This document shows positions 15,814 through 23,188 of a stretch of DNA of 64,000 nucleotides, one piece after another. Position numbers and translations under genes: made by a program. Positions within the stretch are counted from its first letter, which is position 1. Each line of letters opens with the position of its first letter. The stretch spans positions 5,491,595 through 5,555,594 of the forward strand of contig NZ_KB217478.1 of NCBI RefSeq assembly GCF_000331305.1, in the 5' to 3' direction. Under the pieces are notes generated by a model, which worked only from the letters and a program-made list of their open reading frames with translations, did not search any database and was not told the origin of the DNA. The DNA is from Calothrix sp. PCC 7103 (GTDB taxonomy: Bacteria; Cyanobacteriota; Cyanobacteriia; Cyanobacteriales; Nostocaceae).

Positions 15814-16054
15814 AGCTACCCTGATACGTCGTAAATATTTTGTATCCTGGTAAGACTATTCCAATACCAGTAGAAGTATGAATCATGCCAGGATATTTAT
15901 ATGGGTTATCATCTGGTTTAGCACCACCGATTCTAATTGTAAAATATGGACACCAAAAATAAAATCCTGGTATTAATAAATCCATACTGTATGCGATAGC
16001 TCTAAGATTTTCATTAATTGCTTTAATTTGTTTTTCCTTGCGTTCGGTTTTCAT
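15803..16054 (-). CDS. Small hypothetical protein, upstream member of an overlapping pair
   Basis: 83 residues, not recognised. It begins with a basic helix (MKTERKEKQIKAINENLRAI), followed by a hydrophobic and aromatic middle (LLIPGFYFWCPYFTIRIGG) and a Gly/Tyr-rich end. It overlaps the next gene by 11 bases in a different frame. Either the pair is a two-gene unit, or it is one gene broken by a frameshift; the two parts do not look like halves of a known domain, so I favour two genes. Confidence 0.5.
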   Translation of the reverse strand: MKTERKEKQIKAINENLRAIAYSMDLLIPGFYFWCPYFTIRIGGAKPDDNPYKYPGMIHTSTGIGIVLPGYKIFTTYQGSYDA

Positions 16055-16129
16055 GTTTATATCGTTTTAATTATTTTATAAAGTTTGCCCCAACCCCCCG
16101 ATAATGGGGGGCTAAGAATAGTGTAATCG

Positions 16130-18457
16130 CTAATTTGGGCTTTGTTCTGGCATCATGCATTTGTCGGAGTCACAACCTGCGGGGCCTGCTTCTGACATTT
16201 CGCCAAAGTCATATTTTCTAAGAGCGTCATAAAAGTCATCGGTATTACGGCGCCTTTCTACTTCTTGGCTTAGTTGTTCGTATTTTTCTTTGGATATTGG
16301 TTCAAATGGTAAGCGGGGGAAGGTTTGCAGGTCGTCGAAGCGTGCGAGTAATGCAGCGCTAATGTATCCTTCGTCGTCGCGGATGGCTTCGTAAATGCGG
16401 GTGCCGAGAATTTCGATTTCGTTTTCTCGTAATTCAATGGTGGCTGAGGTGTTGTGTGTGACGTAAGATTTTTGCACTTGCATGTAAAAATCTGTTTGTG
16501 CCAAGGCATTGAATTTACTGATATCGATTTTATCGGCGCCAGGTAAGTCAGCCCAAGATACTGCAACGGGTATTTCTACAAGCCATTCTGTACAACGTGG
16601 GTCAAATGGGTCGTTGAGCAAATTACCGTTTTCATCTTTGTCTGATTGCGAAGGTACAATTGGATACCCATAATCTAAACATGCGAGAGCAACGGGGTCA
16701 TTTTTACGACATGTGATACGGCGAATAAAGCGCTGGGCTTTTGGTGGGTGCCAACCTGGAGAGGCGCCTGTAAGTAAAGATTTTGTGCCACTAGGTTGAA
16801 CGGTTGTACAACGGTTTGGACGTTTTAAACCGTGTCTGTCGCAATATTCCCATACAGCTTTATGAACTATATTTTTCCAGTGATTTAGATATTCTTGCTC
16901 TTTGGCTTTAAATATTACACCTTGTGGTGTTTCTGGGCGCCCTTGTTCCCACCAACCTAACCAGTCAACACCAAATGCGTGAACGAAGAAGTCAAATAAC
17001 CCAGTAAAGGAAACACCAACAATAGGGTCGAGTTCACGACTATATTGATAACGTGGTTCGAGGAATTTGTGGTGTAATAGTGCTGCTACAGATAAAGCGG
17101 CTGCGGTAAATGCTTCTTCTTGCTCTTTGTAATTATCAGGGTCGAGTAAATTTAAGTGTACCTCTGCTAAATTACAAAAGAAATTAGAACCAATAATTTC
17201 TCCGCAAGGATTTAAACCAAATCTTCCTAAGCGATGCTCTAATTCATTGTCATCTATATTAGGATGACGCTCTTGCAGCCATTGTTTTGCTTGTCCTTGC
17301 GAGTAAGCTTTGAGAAAATCTATTTTTAACTCTTTTGTTGAGAGTAAATCGCAATTGGAACGCGCTACAGCTTCACCTGCCCATTGAATGGCGCCTTCCC
17401 CACTGTAATATTGCTTACGTACTGCATCAATACATTCTTCTTTGCTTGGTTTGTAATGAAATACACGGCTATGGTTAGCCATACGTAATGCATCACGTTC
17501 TGGGTCAATACGCCAGTTGCCTTCTGCATCTTGCTGCCAAAGGTTTGCTTTGGCATCAGCAAATAAAGTATCATCACTGGCGCCTTGACGAATCCCCGCA
17601 CTTCGCCGGATGTTCCCTGCAACAATACATACAGCAGCTTGGTCAATTAATAAGCAACATTCAACTGAGTTTAATTGTCTACCAATTGCTTTATTGAGAA
17701 TTGAAGCACATTTGGTATATAGTTCAGGCAATTTTACAGGGTTTGCAACACCACCAAATCCTTTCAGTGTTTCACCTGCTTTACGAACATCACTAAGGTC
17801 AACTATAACGGATACTTCATCTCTAAAGCGTTCGTCGGTAGAAAGTTCAAGTAAAGTTTGATATGACTTAACCCATCCTTGGCGACTATCACCTACATAT
17901 ATAGTTACTTGATTTGCCTCTATTTGAACTACTTCTGTTTCTTCACGGCGCCGTTCTAAGTTAGTTTTACCAATTTCTCCCTGTAATATTACACTTAGCT
18001 TGTTGCGAATAGGTGGTAATTTACTAATATATTTTGGTTCTAGGATGGCGCCAGTACCACAGCCCATCATCGCTAAATCCATCATTAACCCGAAGGCTTT
18101 CCAATCTTCGAGATTTGTAGAGGTACAATTGTATCCTCCTGAAAAGTTGGTAGGTTTCTTTATCCAGTCGGTTCCACCCACCCACAACCAGCGTCCACTA
18201 GGTAATGCCTTGATGCTACGCTCCATTTTGGTCAGGAGTTCCGCTTCTTGGGGTGTTAGCTTACCTAACTCAACTAAACCATTAATAGTACGTTCGCACA
18301 CCTTATTCCAGCTTTCTCGTATTCCTAAGTCGTTACGACGACTGTAGGTTCTAAAAAATACGGGGTTGGCAGCAGGGGCTGTAACTGGAAATTCTGCACT
18401 CTGGGATTTACGCTCAAGCTCTCGAACCATAAAACAAGTCTTTTTGTTTTCAGACAC
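16130..18457 (-). CDS. nrdJ: Adenosylcobalamin-dependent class II ribonucleoside-triphosphate reductase
   Basis: Makes deoxyribonucleotides from ribonucleoside triphosphates with coenzyme B12 as the radical source, independent of oxygen. Seen: SGGYNCTST with the first redox Cys (about 110), the active-site NPCGEI with radical Cys and Glu, the FFCNLAEV stretch carrying the partner Cys, QPSGTKSLLTG in the phosphate-binding region, and a C-terminal CDSDKC shuttle pair. Length 775 fits the monomeric Lactobacillus-like enzyme known from Nostoc. No intein is present, though inteins are common in cyanobacterial reductases. A nearby cbiA fits the need for cobalamin. No B12 riboswitch was seen in the 115 bp upstream. 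Confidence 0.95.
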   Translation of the reverse strand: MSENKKTCFMVRELERKSQSAEFPVTAPAANPVFFRTYSRRNDLGIRESWNKVCERTINGLVELGKLTPQEAELLTKMERSIKALPSGRWLWVGGTDWIKKPTNFSGGYNCTSTNLEDWKAFGLMMDLAMMGCGTGAILEPKYISKLPPIRNKLSVILQGEIGKTNLERRREETEVVQIEANQVTIYVGDSRQGWVKSYQTLLELSTDERFRDEVSVIVDLSDVRKAGETLKGFGGVANPVKLPELYTKCASILNKAIGRQLNSVECCLLIDQAAVCIVAGNIRRSAGIRQGASDDTLFADAKANLWQQDAEGNWRIDPERDALRMANHSRVFHYKPSKEECIDAVRKQYYSGEGAIQWAGEAVARSNCDLLSTKELKIDFLKAYSQGQAKQWLQERHPNIDDNELEHRLGRFGLNPCGEIIGSNFFCNLAEVHLNLLDPDNYKEQEEAFTAAALSVAALLHHKFLEPRYQYSRELDPIVGVSFTGLFDFFVHAFGVDWLGWWEQGRPETPQGVIFKAKEQEYLNHWKNIVHKAVWEYCDRHGLKRPNRCTTVQPSGTKSLLTGASPGWHPPKAQRFIRRITCRKNDPVALACLDYGYPIVPSQSDKDENGNLLNDPFDPRCTEWLVEIPVAVSWADLPGADKIDISKFNALAQTDFYMQVQKSYVTHNTSATIELRENEIEILGTRIYEAIRDDEGYISAALLARFDDLQTFPRLPFEPISKEKYEQLSQEVERRRNTDDFYDALRKYDFGEMSEAGPAGCDSDKCMMPEQSPN

Positions 18458-18572
18458 TTCTTGACAGATTAAGACTATACGTTAACTAGCGACGCGAAAA
18501 AAGGATTGCCAAATATGGGAAATTACGCTCTACCTTATGTATACTCGTTCCGCTGTATGATAAATATTTGTT

Positions 18573-19163
18573 ATGACCATTACAACACTACCCGACTGGC
18601 GCCAAATTCTCACTGGTGTACTACATCGTAATCGCAAACAACCCTACTCCCGTTACTTTCAATTAGCAACTGTCCAAACGGACGGTTATCCAGCTAATCG
18701 CACGGTGGTTTTTCGCGGTTTTTTGAATAATACAAACCAATTGAAAATAATCACAGATAGGCGTAGTCAAAAAATAGAGCAAATACAGCACCAACCGTTT
18801 GCAGAAGCTTGCTGGTACTTTACAGAAACACGTGAGCAATTTCGGATTGCTGGTAAACTAACGTTGATAGGCGCCTCTACTTCGGACACAGAACTATTAA
18901 ATGCGCGCACTTCAACTTGGCAAGAATTATCAGATAATGCTCGCATCCAATTTGCCTGGGCACATCCTGGTAAAGAACGAGCAAACCCGGAAGCATTTAC
19001 ACCACCACAACCCGATACAGCAACACCTTTACCAGAGTTTTGTTTATTGTTGCTTGACCCAGTAAAAGTTGACCATTTGCAGTTGCGGGGGGAACCCCAA
19101 AATCGTTACTTATATACACGTGACGAACTCGGAAATTGGACTTGTTTAGAAATTAATCCATAA
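18573..19163 (+). CDS. PPOX-class FMN-binding protein (Npun_F5749/Alr4036-like)
   Basis: Split-barrel flavoprotein related to pyridoxamine 5'-phosphate oxidase. Seen: RYFQLATVQTDGYPANRTVV and FRGFL, which form the FMN-binding sheet, ITDRRSQKIEQI for phosphate contacts, AEACWYFTETREQFRIAGKL, and a C-terminal LQLRGEPQNRYLY that matches the PdxH-type end. The 196 residues match the family I recall from heterocystous cyanobacteria. True PdxH activity is not certain, since this family is a separate branch and its substrate is unknown. It is divergent from nrdJ, with a 115-bp shared upstream region. Confidence 0.85.
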   Translation: MTITTLPDWRQILTGVLHRNRKQPYSRYFQLATVQTDGYPANRTVVFRGFLNNTNQLKIITDRRSQKIEQIQHQPFAEACWYFTETREQFRIAGKLTLIGASTSDTELLNARTSTWQELSDNARIQFAWAHPGKERANPEAFTPPQPDTATPLPEFCLLLLDPVKVDHLQLRGEPQNRYLYTRDELGNWTCLEINP

Positions 19164-19341
19164 TGGGCACCTTTTTGTAAACACGCAAAAATAAAACTCA
19201 AAACTTAAATCTAAGCATCTTAACTTTGCAAATCGTAAAATTGGATAATTTATCTATGACTTGCGAACTATTTCTTTCGTCAGTGGTATGTATCATATTT
19301 AATTTCTACAACTAATTGTTATCTACATTCAGAATTTATTT

Positions 19342-19872
19342 ATGGAACCTTCGCAACTGAGTCAGGAACTACGGCAAGGTAAAAACCCTAACATGAGCAG
19401 GCGCCGTGCAATTATTGGATTATCAATGTTAGGGGGTTCAATGGGGCAACTTGTTACCCTCTACCAAACAGGAATAATTAGTCATTTACCTGACCCACCA
19501 ATACCGATTTTCAACGCAGATAAAGTAGATGCTTCTAACTATGCTTATAAACGTTTCAATGCACCTGATGGGCCTTTGATGATAGGTACTTACGCTATAA
19601 CTGCGTGGTTAGCTTCTATGGGTGGTTTAGAACGTGCGCGTCGTAACCCGTTAATACCAATAGCAATGGGTGTAAAAATTTTATTTGACTGCGCGACCAA
19701 CGTACAACTAGCGCGCGAAGAATGGCAAGAAAATAAAGCTTTGTGCGAGTACTGTCAAGTTGCTTCAGTATGTTCATTCGCATCGCTAGCACTTGCACTA
19801 CCAGAAGTTTTATTAGCTACGCGCGTTTTGCTTGGGAAGAGAGATAAAGAAACCACGGCAAGTAACACGTAG
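19342..19872 (+). CDS. Membrane protein with a CxxC motif, VKOR-like
   Basis: 176 residues with a basic start (MSRRRAIIGLSMLGG) that runs into a hydrophobic helix, further helices at about 76-95 and 105-125, and one at 140-165. Just before the last helix stands CEYC (about 134-137) followed by another Cys. A CxxC at the lumenal/periplasmic end of a helix is the layout of vitamin K epoxide reductase-type disulfide carriers, and I recall this cyanobacterial family being annotated that way. No thioredoxin domain is fused. It could act in disulfide formation; the assignment is moderate only. Confidence 0.5.
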   Translation: MEPSQLSQELRQGKNPNMSRRRAIIGLSMLGGSMGQLVTLYQTGIISHLPDPPIPIFNADKVDASNYAYKRFNAPDGPLMIGTYAITAWLASMGGLERARRNPLIPIAMGVKILFDCATNVQLAREEWQENKALCEYCQVASVCSFASLALALPEVLLATRVLLGKRDKETTASNT

Positions 19873-19932
19873 GGTGTGTTACGCTACGCAAAAACTACAC
19901 TCAACACCACAAATTGTGTAGCGTAACGCACC
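19873..19932. repeat. Dispersed inverted repeat (GGTGTGTTACGCTAC family)
   Basis: GGTGTGTTACGCTAC at 19873-19887 pairs with GTAGCGTAACGCACC at 19918-19932 (one mismatch). It belongs with the element at 12511-12574 and serves as a possible transcript end for the VKOR-like gene. Confidence 0.75.
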
Positions 19933-19950
19933 ATCAATAATTTTTTATAT

Positions 19951-20124
19951 TTAAAGGACGGGCAAGGATGCCCATCCCACAAGAGTATTATTACAGTAAT
20001 AAGATTTGTCTTCTCTACTAAACCAGTGCAGAATTTCTGCTTTGCTGTCTGGTTCAAAGATTTGGTAATTACTTGGTTCTAAATTACCAGGAATGTGATT
20101 GAAGAAGCGTTTATAATCATTCAT
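19951..20124 (-). pseudogene. Truncated 5' copy of the gene remnant at 20956
   Basis: A 57-codon frame whose first 40 residues (MNDYKRFFNHIPGNLEPSNY and on to LHWFSRE) are nearly identical to the start of the 105-residue frame at 20956-21273. The similarity stops abruptly at about base 20010. The end of the frame is made of a dispersed palindrome (GGACGGGCAAGGATGCCC, 19954-19982), so the gene was cut off next to that repeat. About 90 bp upstream of the ATG are also shared with the other copy. Confidence 0.75.
19954..19982. repeat. CTTGTGGGACAGGCATCC palindrome family
   Basis: GGACGGGCAAGGATGCCCAT then CCCACAAG, the reverse of the copies at 33281-33309, 57224-57252 and 63899-63927; another copy in this orientation is at 63945-63974. 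About 30 bp with an internal GGCA/TGCC dyad. This copy forms the broken end of the pseudogene at 19951. Confidence 0.75.
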
Positions 20125-20213
20125 CGCCTCCTTCCCACCAATTTTGTGGGGTGCTAACGACTTGTAATAAAATACTAATCGTAAATTTTAAAATAAGCAA
20201 GTAGTAAAATCTT

Positions 20214-20247
20214 ATTTTTCTCTGTTTTCTCTGTGTCTCTGTGGTAA
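20214..20247. repeat. CTCTGTGTCTCTGTGGTAAA repeat
   Basis: Complementary copy of the ACCACAGAGACACAGAG repeat family, lying upstream of the truncated gene copy. The second gene copy has the matching repeat at 21399-21427. Confidence 0.7.
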
Positions 20248-20273
20248 ATAAGTTTTTACTATATACGTGTAAT

Positions 20274-20301
20274 GTAGAGACGCGATTAATTGCGTCTCTA
20301 C
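20274..20301. repeat. 28-bp palindrome (GTAGAGACGCGATTAA half-site)
   Basis: Near-perfect palindrome: GTAGAGACGCGATTAA followed by the complementary TTGCGTCTCTAC. Relatives are at 21351-21378, 32648-32697 (expanded loop) and inside the acyltransferase gene at 61271-61296. Confidence 0.85.
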
Positions 20302-20344
20302 AATATGAATTTAAACGAATGATTAATGTTACCTTCAATAAAAA

Positions 20345-20908
20345 TTATTCTATCAACCAGCCAAATAACTCACCTACAGTCAACTGAAATGCATTAGCCT
20401 CATATGGTACAGGAAGTAGCTGGTCTTTCTCATCAAAAATTTCTACTAATCGGTCAGGTAAATATATTAATACAGACTCTTCATCTGGGTCGATTAGCCA
20501 TCCCATTTTTGTTTGATACTTTAAACAATGAGATATATTCTTCGTAACTTTTGTTTGGCTCTGTTCGGGTGACAAAATTTCAATTGTCCAGTCGGGTGCT
20601 ATGGGAAAGACATTTTGCACTCGACCATTAGGTTGACGGGGTATTCGCTCCCATAAAAACACACTAATATCGGGTACAACTGAGCGTCCCCCAAATGTGC
20701 AGCGAAGCTCTGTGTAAGCACGCGCTATTTTCTGAGGTTTGAGGGCAATATTAATTGTACTAGCTAGTTCAGTTTGAATAGTGCTATGTTCACCCTGTGG
20801 CATTGGCTTTTGAATTATTTGACCATCAATATATTCGCTTGCAGGTTCGGTCTCTGGAAGTTGCAGAAACTCTTCTAACGTCAAAGGTTTAGCGGGTGTT
20901 TGTACCAT
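20345..20908 (-). CDS. Uma2 family (DUF820) endonuclease-like protein
   Basis: 187-residue PD-(D/E)XK-fold protein of the Uma2 family, which is greatly expanded in cyanobacteria and has no settled function. Seen: the N-terminal LTLEEFLQLPETEP and YIDGQIIQKPMP, the core VVPDISVFLWERIP with the catalytic Asp, WTIEILSPEQSQTKV with Glu, and the GWLIDPDEESVLIY end. It is a single gene placed between two decayed copies of one other gene, so the surroundings are recombinogenic. Another Uma2 gene of the window is at 55579. Confidence 0.88.
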   Translation of the reverse strand: MVQTPAKPLTLEEFLQLPETEPASEYIDGQIIQKPMPQGEHSTIQTELASTINIALKPQKIARAYTELRCTFGGRSVVPDISVFLWERIPRQPNGRVQNVFPIAPDWTIEILSPEQSQTKVTKNISHCLKYQTKMGWLIDPDEESVLIYLPDRLVEIFDEKDQLLPVPYEANAFQLTVGELFGWLIE

Positions 20909-20935
20909 TTTATTTCACCTTCTTGACTTGGGGAG

Positions 20936-20957
20936 TTATTATTATTATTATTATTTT
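20936..20957. repeat. (ATT)n microsatellite
   Basis: About seven ATT units between the Uma2 gene start and the next gene remnant. Confidence 0.8.
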
Positions 20958-21273
20958 ACCTACTTAGAACAACTTGAGGCGCCACCGCTACGAGTAAGAC
21001 TTGCTTGTTGCCAATTACATCACCATAGTATGATTCTGGGAAGTAACTTAAAGTTTCAGCAGCTAGAAAGTGCGCGCGGTATCTGTAGAAGTTTCCACAA
21101 CCGTCATCAAAGTTTATTAGCGTTTTGATAAATTCGTCTTTCTGTGCATTGGAAATATTATCTCGACTAAACCAGTGCAGAATTTCTGCTTTGCTGCCTG
21201 GTTCAAAGATTTGGTAATTACTTTGTTCTAAATTACCGGGAATGTGATTGAAGAAGCGTTTGTATTCATTCAT
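20956..21273 (-). pseudogene. Gene remnant, N-terminal fragment (HEAT-repeat-like family)
   Basis: 105-codon frame beginning MNEYKRFFNHIPGNLEQSNY, with the segment LINFDDGCGNFYRYRAHFLA that I recall from the N-terminal part of larger cyanobacterial HEAT-repeat proteins. The C-terminal 20 residues (GNKQVLLVAVAPQVVLSR) do not fit and run into an ATT microsatellite, so the gene is probably truncated. A shorter copy of the same start is at 19951-20124. It may still be translated, but I regard it as a fragment. Confidence 0.6.
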
Positions 21274-21350
21274 CGCCTCCTTTCCACCAATTGTGTGGAA
21301 TGCTAAGAAATTGTATTAATGATATTAATCTTAAATCGTTAAATATGCAA

Positions 21351-21427
21351 GTAGAGACGCCATTAATCGCGTCTCTACGTGTGTGTTTGAAAAAAGTTTT
21401 ACCACAGAGACACGGAGAACACAGAGG
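21351..21427. repeat. 28-bp palindrome followed by ACCACAGAGACACGGAG repeat
   Basis: 21351-21378 is a GTAGAGACGC-type palindrome; 21399-21427 is a TACCACAGAGACACGGAG copy. Both occur in the same relative place behind the other copy of the gene remnant, so they belong to the duplicated segment. Confidence 0.8.
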
Positions 21428-21434
21428 TAAGAAG

Positions 21435-22223
21435 TTAAATACCTGAACCGTCGAGAAATTGTTCGATTATTTTATTGTTGAGGCGACAGGATTCTCCCAT
21501 ACTAGTTTCTGAGTCATCAAATGTTTGATGATTATTTATACCTGCGTATGCAAATGCGGGCACATTGTCTGGCACCACGTCTTTGTTTTGTGCTTTTTTC
21601 AACTCTGTTACTTGTTGTTCGAGTTGTTCTAATCTGTCTACTAATGCTCTAATTACTTGGGCTTCAGCATCAGGTAAGCTGGCATGCTCTAGTGGATTTA
21701 CGCGCACACCAGAGCGATATACGATACGTCCCGGAATTCCGACTACGGTACAATCTGATGGAACATCACGTAGTACAACAGAACCAGCACCAATACGAAC
21801 GTTGTCACCAATTTCGATATTACCCAAAACTTTGGCGCCAGTACCAACAACGACGTTTTCACCAATAGTTGGGTGACGTTTACCGCATTGCTTACCAGTA
21901 CCACCAAGCGTAACACCTTGATAAATCAGCGCATAATTACCGATTATTGCTGTCTCACCTATTACTACACCCATACCGTGGTCGATAAATACACTTTGCC
22001 CAATTGTGGCGCCGGGATGTATCTCAATACCCGTTAAAAAGCGGGCAATGTGCGACATAAAGCGCGGGATAAAGGGAATATTTAGGCGGTATAATCGATG
22101 TGCAAGTCGATGAAAGAGCAGTGCTTGCAAACCGGGGTAACAAAACATTACTTCTAACCAGTTGCGCGCAGCAGGGTCACGCTCGAATATAATGCGAAAG
22201 TCGGCTAGGAGTGTAGATAACAC
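21435..22223 (-). CDS. cysE: Serine O-acetyltransferase
   Basis: Acetylates L-serine with acetyl-CoA, the first step of cysteine synthesis. Left-handed beta-helix enzyme: the N-terminal helical region (RDPAARNWLEVMFCYPGLQA), then hexapeptide repeats from about residue 65 (IEIHPGATIGQSVFIDHGMG), the active-site region DHGMGVVIGET, GVTLGGTGK and KRHPTIGENVVVGTGAKVLG. The C-terminal tail from about 190 is longer than in the shortest CysE forms and ends in a low-complexity polar part. The family is firm. It is a single gene on the minus strand. Confidence 0.95.
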   Translation of the reverse strand: MLSTLLADFRIIFERDPAARNWLEVMFCYPGLQALLFHRLAHRLYRLNIPFIPRFMSHIARFLTGIEIHPGATIGQSVFIDHGMGVVIGETAIIGNYALIYQGVTLGGTGKQCGKRHPTIGENVVVGTGAKVLGNIEIGDNVRIGAGSVVLRDVPSDCTVVGIPGRIVYRSGVRVNPLEHASLPDAEAQVIRALVDRLEQLEQQVTELKKAQNKDVVPDNVPAFAYAGINNHQTFDDSETSMGESCRLNNKIIEQFLDGSGI

Positions 22224-22314
22224 GTTAATAGCATCCTCGTTTTGGCAAAATAAGCTCTATCTTAATATTAACGTTTTTTGGCGCCATCTCCCCTTAGTCG
22301 ATAGGCTAGTAGTA

Positions 22315-23184
22315 TTAATTATGAAATTTGGTCATTTCAAATAGCTGTTTGGCACTGTTACCAAGAAACCCATCGAATAGTATTCGCTGACCTTGAATCT
22401 CTACCATATACCGCTCGGCGATTTCGTAGTAAGCGTAAGTCCAAGGAATTAAAATCTCTTGCTCGGTTTCATCTACTACAGTAACTAATTCTGTAACTGC
22501 TTGGGTTGCTGTTTGTCGTAAACCTACATTTACCGAACCTTCTATTTCCACTTTCATTGGAACACCTAAAGAAGCTAAAGCGTTTGCAGTAGACTCTATA
22601 TCTGGATATTGGGGAGTGTTTTGACGGTTAACGTATCCTGTAAAGTGGTTGACTGTGTACCCGTGCAGAAGTACCCATGCACCATATTGACTAATTTTGT
22701 TAACTTTTTCTACCACCGAACGAGATGGTGGTTGCCAAGGACGAGTAAATATTTGTGTTGGGTCAATAGACGGCGCCATTTCAAAGTTGATATTTTTTAG
22801 ATTGGCACCTTTTACCGTGCCATATATTAATGTAGCTATATCAGGTGGTAGCTGTTCTACAATTAACTCGCTAATAAACAACTTTGGTAAATCATATTCT
22901 TGTTGTTGAGGGTGACGGTAGTAACGTGCGTAAAGATGGTTTGGAAAAAAGTACTCGTCTACTGCTTCGTACCCAAATGCACGTAGCATTGGCTCAAATA
23001 ATTTTATACCTAGATTGACTTCATCTATATTCAAACGCAGTGAACGAAATGCAATATGGTCGTTGGCAACTGTTCCTTGAGCATTTGTTATCATTTCTTG
23101 ATATACACGCGCATAGCTGACTCTGGTCAAATATTGGCGCCAGAGAGTGTTCCAAAAATGTGTAATATCTGTAGAATGTATCAT
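22315..23184 (-). CDS. DUF1338 protein, 2-oxoadipate dioxygenase/decarboxylase-like (HglS family)
   Basis: Non-haem iron enzyme family; characterised members convert 2-oxoadipate to 2-hydroxyglutarate in lysine catabolism. Candidate metal ligands are His43 in NDHIAFR, His174 or His180 in LHGYTVNHF and Glu254 in AYYEIAERY. Length 289 matches the shorter cyanobacterial/plant-type members. It starts 4 bp after the stop of the histidine kinase gene on the same strand, so the two are probably co-transcribed. Its physiological substrate here is not certain. Confidence 0.82.
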   Translation of the reverse strand: MIHSTDITHFWNTLWRQYLTRVSYARVYQEMITNAQGTVANDHIAFRSLRLNIDEVNLGIKLFEPMLRAFGYEAVDEYFFPNHLYARYYRHPQQQEYDLPKLFISELIVEQLPPDIATLIYGTVKGANLKNINFEMAPSIDPTQIFTRPWQPPSRSVVEKVNKISQYGAWVLLHGYTVNHFTGYVNRQNTPQYPDIESTANALASLGVPMKVEIEGSVNVGLRQTATQAVTELVTVVDETEQEILIPWTYAYYEIAERYMVEIQGQRILFDGFLGNSAKQLFEMTKFHN

Positions 23185-23188
23185 TTGT

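Noticed and set aside
18458-18572. B12 riboswitch upstream of nrdJ
   Set aside because: Only 115 bp available and no B12-box-like sequence seen.
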